A stretch of 64,000 bases of DNA from NCBI RefSeq assembly GCF_000003815.2, contig NC_049980.1:16568021-16632020 (forward strand). Direction: 5' to 3'. Below are positions 59,361 to 64,000 of the stretch, in pieces. Under the pieces are notes generated by a model. That model was not told the origin of the DNA. It was given only the letters and a program-made list of their open reading frames with translations, and did no database searches. This stretch comes from Branchiostoma floridae (taxonomy: Eukaryota > Chordata > Leptocardii > Amphioxiformes > Branchiostomatidae). Within the stretch, counting starts at the first letter, position 1, and each line of letters opens with the position of its first letter. Made by a program: the position numbers and the translations under genes.

Positions 59361-59575
59361 GAGGGGTGTCCCTGTAGACCAACTGGTAGCTAGCAGGCTC
59401 ACGATTGAGCTCCGAGTTCTATTTAGGCCCCAGTTCAATCCTGGGAAAGGCATCTCGGTTGGGGCTGTACCTGAAAGATACGTAAAATGGGGATCCCTTG
59501 CTAGAAGAGGTACATTGAGCACGTGTTAAGGGACCGGAGGGTCTACTACCCCCCCCCCCCGAAAAAAACGCTATT
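59361..59575 (+). mobile_element. tRNA-derived SINE
   Basis: A tRNA-like head (59361-59450) has an A box TAGACCAACTGG and a B box AGTTCAATCC, followed by a body whose segment 59477-59529 matches the body of the 5S-headed SINE at 6752-6804 (TACGTAAAATGGGGATCCCT, GAGGTAC, CACGTGTTAA). The 3' end has a C homopolymer and an A run near 59550-59567. The tail limit is uncertain. Confidence 0.7.
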
Positions 59576-62500
59576 AAATCTCATACTAAAACAGCCAGGA
59601 TACTTGCTACCCTACATGTATGTGCCACTAAGCATCGTCGAGGTCTGAACGAACGAACAAACAAACAAACAGACAGACGGATGAACACACAAATACACTC
59701 AGTATGCATGGGAAATTGCCACTTTTATTCAGTGACGCATTAATAGTCTGTGTACCGCTAAATCGATTAATTGTTCCCATTTTTAGACGTACATGTACAA
59801 CATTGATGTAATCTCCAATGACAGTAAATCTGCCCTCTTCAATGATTTTGAAAAGTTGAGACTAAGCTGTGCGACCTGGGAGAGTTAATTTTGTGTGATA
59901 GGTCATAGAGGCATGGCTTGAAAATAGTCTACGTTTGGGGCTTCCGTGCCCTTGATGGACCAATCTAGTTGAACACCTGAACCGCGTCCGGCATTATAAG
60001 TAATGACTATGGAATGGCTGGCTTAGGATGTAAGGTGACCACGCTGTCATGAATATTTGGATGTCACCTTTCGATGACCTTCTTTATTCACATTCAAGGA
60101 GGAGTCCCAGGAGACATATCTAACTGTTTACAAATACGTAAATTCGTGTACGCCAACTAATGATTAGAATTTAGAGTCTGTAGTATAAACAATACTTTAA
60201 ACGTAACAAGTACTTTTATGTAAGCTAATCCATTTGTACCCACGTCTTTTTGTTTGTATAGTTGATCATGACTTTAAGACAGTAGCCGTCCTTTTGCCGT
60301 AACTAACCAGATATCACGATGTACATCGCACATTATACCGATATCGCAGTACCTTGTGAAAGTAAACTGAGTATGAAGGCATACGGTTAAACAATATAAG
60401 GTATCCAACACCTCTTCTTTGTACATCTGCTGATTCTCAGGCGGGGCGTGTGAGTCGTCTGGCTGACCCTGTTCACGTTATGTGTGCTCACTCAACATCC
60501 AACGGCGTGAAGGTCATACAAATTTCGGCTGATGTTCAACTGCAGTACCGACAATTCGCCATGGATTGTCGGGGTAATGAGGCGTTGGGTGCAGGGTGAT
60601 AAGGTGACGGGGAGGAGAGAATAGACTGAGAAAATGAACGGTGTATTGTTAATTATTAGTGTATCTTGGTATGCAACATATTCATGTTAACAGGATGGAA
60701 CAGACGAGCAGTTTTAAAAAGACCAGGTATAAAAAGCCAGTGTTACTGTCCTTGGTGCTGAAGGACTACTTGCTGGGTTACAGACCATGCACAGCTTTTC
60801 CTCGGAACGATTTCACCTTATGGCCCCATCCCCGGCCATGGCATCGTCCACTAATAGCTGAGAACATGACATCGCCCATAACGGCTGTGACACCCCCTCC
60901 CAGCAATAGCATCGTCCACTAACAGCTGTAATCCACCCATTACGTGATAAACAAGCTATAATACCATCTGTTGGTAAGCCGACATAGTGCCTTACCGAAT
61001 AGACCGCTGCAATCAACAATATGCCGACGTGGATGCGTCAATCCGTGACTTAAGAAAGTAGAACCAGCGGTGCTTCTTCCTGTTATCATAGGGTATAAAG
61101 GCGCGAAGACCTTGGCATCGTGAAGACAATATGAGTATGGAGGTGTCATATGTGGCCTCTTATCGTCATTTCATCTTTTCCCCAAGGGCTGCGACCGCGC
61201 GCTACCTGCCACTAAGTGAACAACGATCTAAAAGATTGCTCAACGAATTTAAGATCGATTTTTTACACATTCTTGTGCTTTGTAGTCTTTTGAATTATAC
61301 TTTTATATCTTGTATCATATTGGGACACATAACTGCCGCTTGCTGCTGTTTGGTCGCTCAGCAGAGGCTCAGTGGCCGTTAGTGGAAAGGGGCCTGAAAT
61401 CCGTGGATAACCAATGTAACATCTTTTGAAAAAGAACAAAAATGAGCGTCTGATTTTAACATTAGGAGCGTTCTCTTAACATTTTGTTCTTTCGAGTGAG
61501 TGAAACAATTACAAAACTACTCAAAGTGAATCACAGAGCATTATATTGCGCGTAACGCGTGAAAAAGTGGACCCTCATACGGAATAGGCAAAGACAAATA
61601 CTCATCGTGGCTGGATCATTCATTTTATATGCTACAAATTTAGCAACAAGTGCGGTAAGTAATTTTGCGGTGAATAGGTCGATATACATGATTGGTACTT
61701 GTTGGGAACGAGACCTGCATTCGCCGTTTCTTCCCGTGGGACGAGATCAACACTCTTTGATCGATCGTGCCGTCATATCCGCTTCCGGGCAAAGGCCCTA
61801 TATCATTCCATTACGCTGATGTGATTGGCTGGGGCTCCCCAGCACCCCTGATTTACAAAACCTTTACGCTGTCACTGTCCGTCTCAGCAGTATTCCTGGT
61901 TTTGAAAACTACAGGAAACATCTATCTTTGCTATTTTTCTTCACGTAAGAAATATTTCTATGTCCGATGCTGGTGATACGGAGAGAAGCATATCATTTGT
62001 CCCGCACTTCCACTTTATTCCTGTTCCGAGCACATTAGCATCAAGCGCTCTCCCATCGTCCATTTGTCTCAGATTAATCCCTTAATGACATCTCGGTCAA
62101 ATAATGAATTGTCTCCTTTTTTCGGAATTTTACAGTGGGCAAGAAACTAAAATGGCTGCCATGTATTCGTGAGCTGTTGCGTAAAAGTACCCTGATGGCT
62201 TAGGGATACTTTAGGACTGTGTTTTAGTCGTCTGCTCAGTTTCAACGAGAGAATGACAAGTCTGTAAGAACGAGAATCGTGCTGGTGCCTCATCTTTTTT
62301 ATTCACCTTCCCTATTCCATAGAATGTACCTTAGAGTGGTAGTCTGGTTGATCAGTCCTCTCTGAAAATCCCAAGCATACTGACAAGAGAATAACGAAGT
62401 CGTACTATAAGATGTATGTTCATGACAAACCAGGACCCAGCAGAGTTATGACCCCCGACCCGGGTACTGTCTACAATCGTCCCAGACGGACTATCCTGGC

Positions 62501-63480
62501 GCATGATAAACTCCTATAGCCCTTGGAAAACAAGACTTTCCTGCGGGGGAAGGTTGATGATGCCAAGGACGCAAAGTAAGGTTCATGATTAGGAATGAAA
62601 AAAAATTGCATCACCAGAGGAGCTCTCCATAGAATACGACATTATTCAAAGGATAAAGTGGACACTGAATCACTTCGGTATGCCTCTCATCTACTTTTCT
62701 CTATATATTTGTGCAGTCATTAGACCCGCCTATCAATATGGCCACGCGTGTTACCACGCATGTACAGTCGTTGGAATTTATATTGATTCGAATGCTTATC
62801 GACGTAAACGACGATCCCCTTGAGGCGCCATATAGGTCATTATGTCTGCATGTCACAAAGGTCAAACAAATAAACCAATAACAAAAAATAATTACATTTG
62901 CAGACTTCAAAATTCAAGCACTGTTTCAACTGTCGACGTGTCAAGAGGTGTGGTTTACCTTTCCATTAATTTATTTTGTATACACATACATATCACACTT
63001 GTCATAATCGTCGGTAATAAAGTCTATCATCATAAAGACTAGAGATTGGTGGAACAGACGAGTAGTTAAGGATCAGACAAAAACCGCCCAGTAGTGCTGT
63101 CCCTGGTGCTGAAACACTACTCGCTGGGTCACAGACCACAGTTGCTCCTTTTCGGAGCGTTTTTGCTTTGATAAAGATATAAAGAACTCCTGATAAAAAA
63201 AACCGAGATGTTTATATCCACACAGTTTTCTTTGTAAATTGCTTTGAAAATGATTACAACACACCCACACATGTCCTTCAAACATTTCACTGCTGAAGTA
63301 AATAGTGCACTTCACTTGTCTCCACAGGAGGTCGCCCTTTTCTCGGGGGAATAGATGGAATTTTCACGCTTTGTGCTTTTAATGAATTCTGACCTTCAGT
63401 TGGGTGAAAGTGAGCGAATGACATTTCAAAAATTATTATCCACTACGTGCCCATACCTAATTCTGTCGGCTGTGGAGCGG
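59576..63480. other. Intergenic, dispersed repeat fragments only
   Basis: An (ACAA/GACA)-type simple repeat lies at 59647-59680. A dispersed repeat is shared by 60695-60787 and 63050-63133 (GGAACAGACGAGCAGTT, CTTGGTGCTGAA, CTGGGT(T/C)ACAGACCA). A local tandem duplication of GCATCGTCCACTAATAGCTG lies at 60841-60928. No gene was supported. Confidence 0.4.
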
Positions 63481-64000
63481 GCTAAGGCTCGCCAGCGGTT
63501 TTAGTCTGGTAAGGATTTGCCCGTGATTCGGCATTCTGTATGAAGACAGTGCGCCTTATTGCACATCACCGGCGCTGACATTTGAGAGCAAGCCCCAGCC
63601 TAATTTATCCGTTTGAGAAGGGGGAGAATCCGGCTGAGCGTCAGGTCTGTGTTGTTGGTGTGTCTGCCACCACCGAGGGACTCTGTGCCCGTGACCGACA
63701 CCCCCGTGTGGGACGTACAGCGGGACGGCCGGCTAAAGTGTTTCACCGCATCAACAGGCAGACCTTCCTGCCCTCCTAACTAAACTGCTTTTCAGCGGCG
63801 TCGGGAGGCGCTCGTCAGATTTCCACGCACGTCAGCTCGGAGCGGCGCGCAGATCCCGGCGCCTCGGGCGTGTGTTAACGGTGCATATGCAGGCGTACTG
63901 CTGATAGGACATCGCCACCTCCGTCAGAATGCGCTGATACTGCCGGTACGGCTCTGCTAGATGTACAGACACACACGGAGCCAGGTGCACAGGGCGGCAG
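63481..64000. other. CpG-rich right end, possible 5' region of a neighbouring gene
   Basis: G+C and CpG content rise clearly from about 63580 to the edge (for example GGCGTCGGGAGGCGCTCG, GAGCGGCGCGCAGATCCCGG). This contrasts with the AT-rich intergenic sequence before it and would fit a promoter or first exon. A 65-codon plus-strand frame (63582-63779) lies here but I do not recognise it. Confidence 0.35.

Noticed and set aside
59361-59450. Genuine tRNA gene.
   Set aside because: A and B boxes are present but the cloverleaf is poor and the segment continues into a SINE body.
63582-63779. A 65-codon frame in the CpG-rich right end as a gene.
   Set aside because: High G+C makes open frames likely by chance and I recognise nothing in it; only the CpG-rich region is reported.

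Overview
The window is animal genomic DNA from a whole-genome-shotgun scaffold. Gap runs of N lie at 4232-4331, 23845-23944 and 49733-49964, and there is a single N at 53426. The genes have many short exons with GT-AG introns. The proteins look like invertebrate deuterostome orthologues (a MEI1-like meiotic protein, BTBD1/BTBD2, WTAP), next to a DUF6589 gene and a RecQ-like helicase of a kind I associate with lancelets, cnidarians and molluscs. 5S-rRNA-headed and tRNA-headed SINEs and dense small DNA transposons fit amphioxus (Branchiostoma), which is my best guess. The species is inferred, not proven.

Layout. 1-7938 (minus): 5' part of an unidentified gene with four small phase-consistent exons. 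Its first intron carries a 4.56-kb inverted-repeat element with 9-bp target duplications, which itself contains a Harbinger-type MITE and a tandem array. A hAT-like element containing a SINE follows. 8534-13757 (plus): MEI1-like gene of 1290 codons, divergent from the first gene across about 600 bp. 16170-17007: MITE with TA duplications. 18688-22677 (minus): BTBD1/BTBD2 orthologue (BTB-BACK-PHR) lacking only its first exon, with an unusual repeat-built element in its last intron. 24134-28580 (plus): DUF6589 gene with one frameshift. 28847-31629 (minus): RecQ-family helicase, convergent with the DUF6589 gene. Between their 3' ends are an exact 16-bp-stem hairpin and an inverted, diverged copy of the helicase's last exon. 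32270-40943 (plus): WTAP, the m6A-writer adaptor, whose last intron and exon are remodelled by a 47-bp minisatellite that repeats the 3' splice site. 42641-43223: nested transposons. 45424-56536: 1.8-kb satellite array, about 4.5 head-to-tail units followed by about 1.7 inverted units, each full unit with several perfect TGACGTCA sites. 56537-64000: intergenic sequence with a MITE, a tRNA-SINE and a CpG-rich right end.

The established genes (MEI1-like, BTBD1/2, WTAP) are unrelated in pathway and I infer no functional cluster. The two loci with the best claim to something undescribed are the convergent DUF6589/RecQ pair with its shared inverted 3' sequence (possibly two genes of one mobile element, or a sense/antisense regulated pair), and the WTAP splice-acceptor minisatellite, which predicts a 45-residue in-frame isoform and truncating decoy isoforms. 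Exon limits are read from splice consensus, frame and phase by eye, without transcript support.
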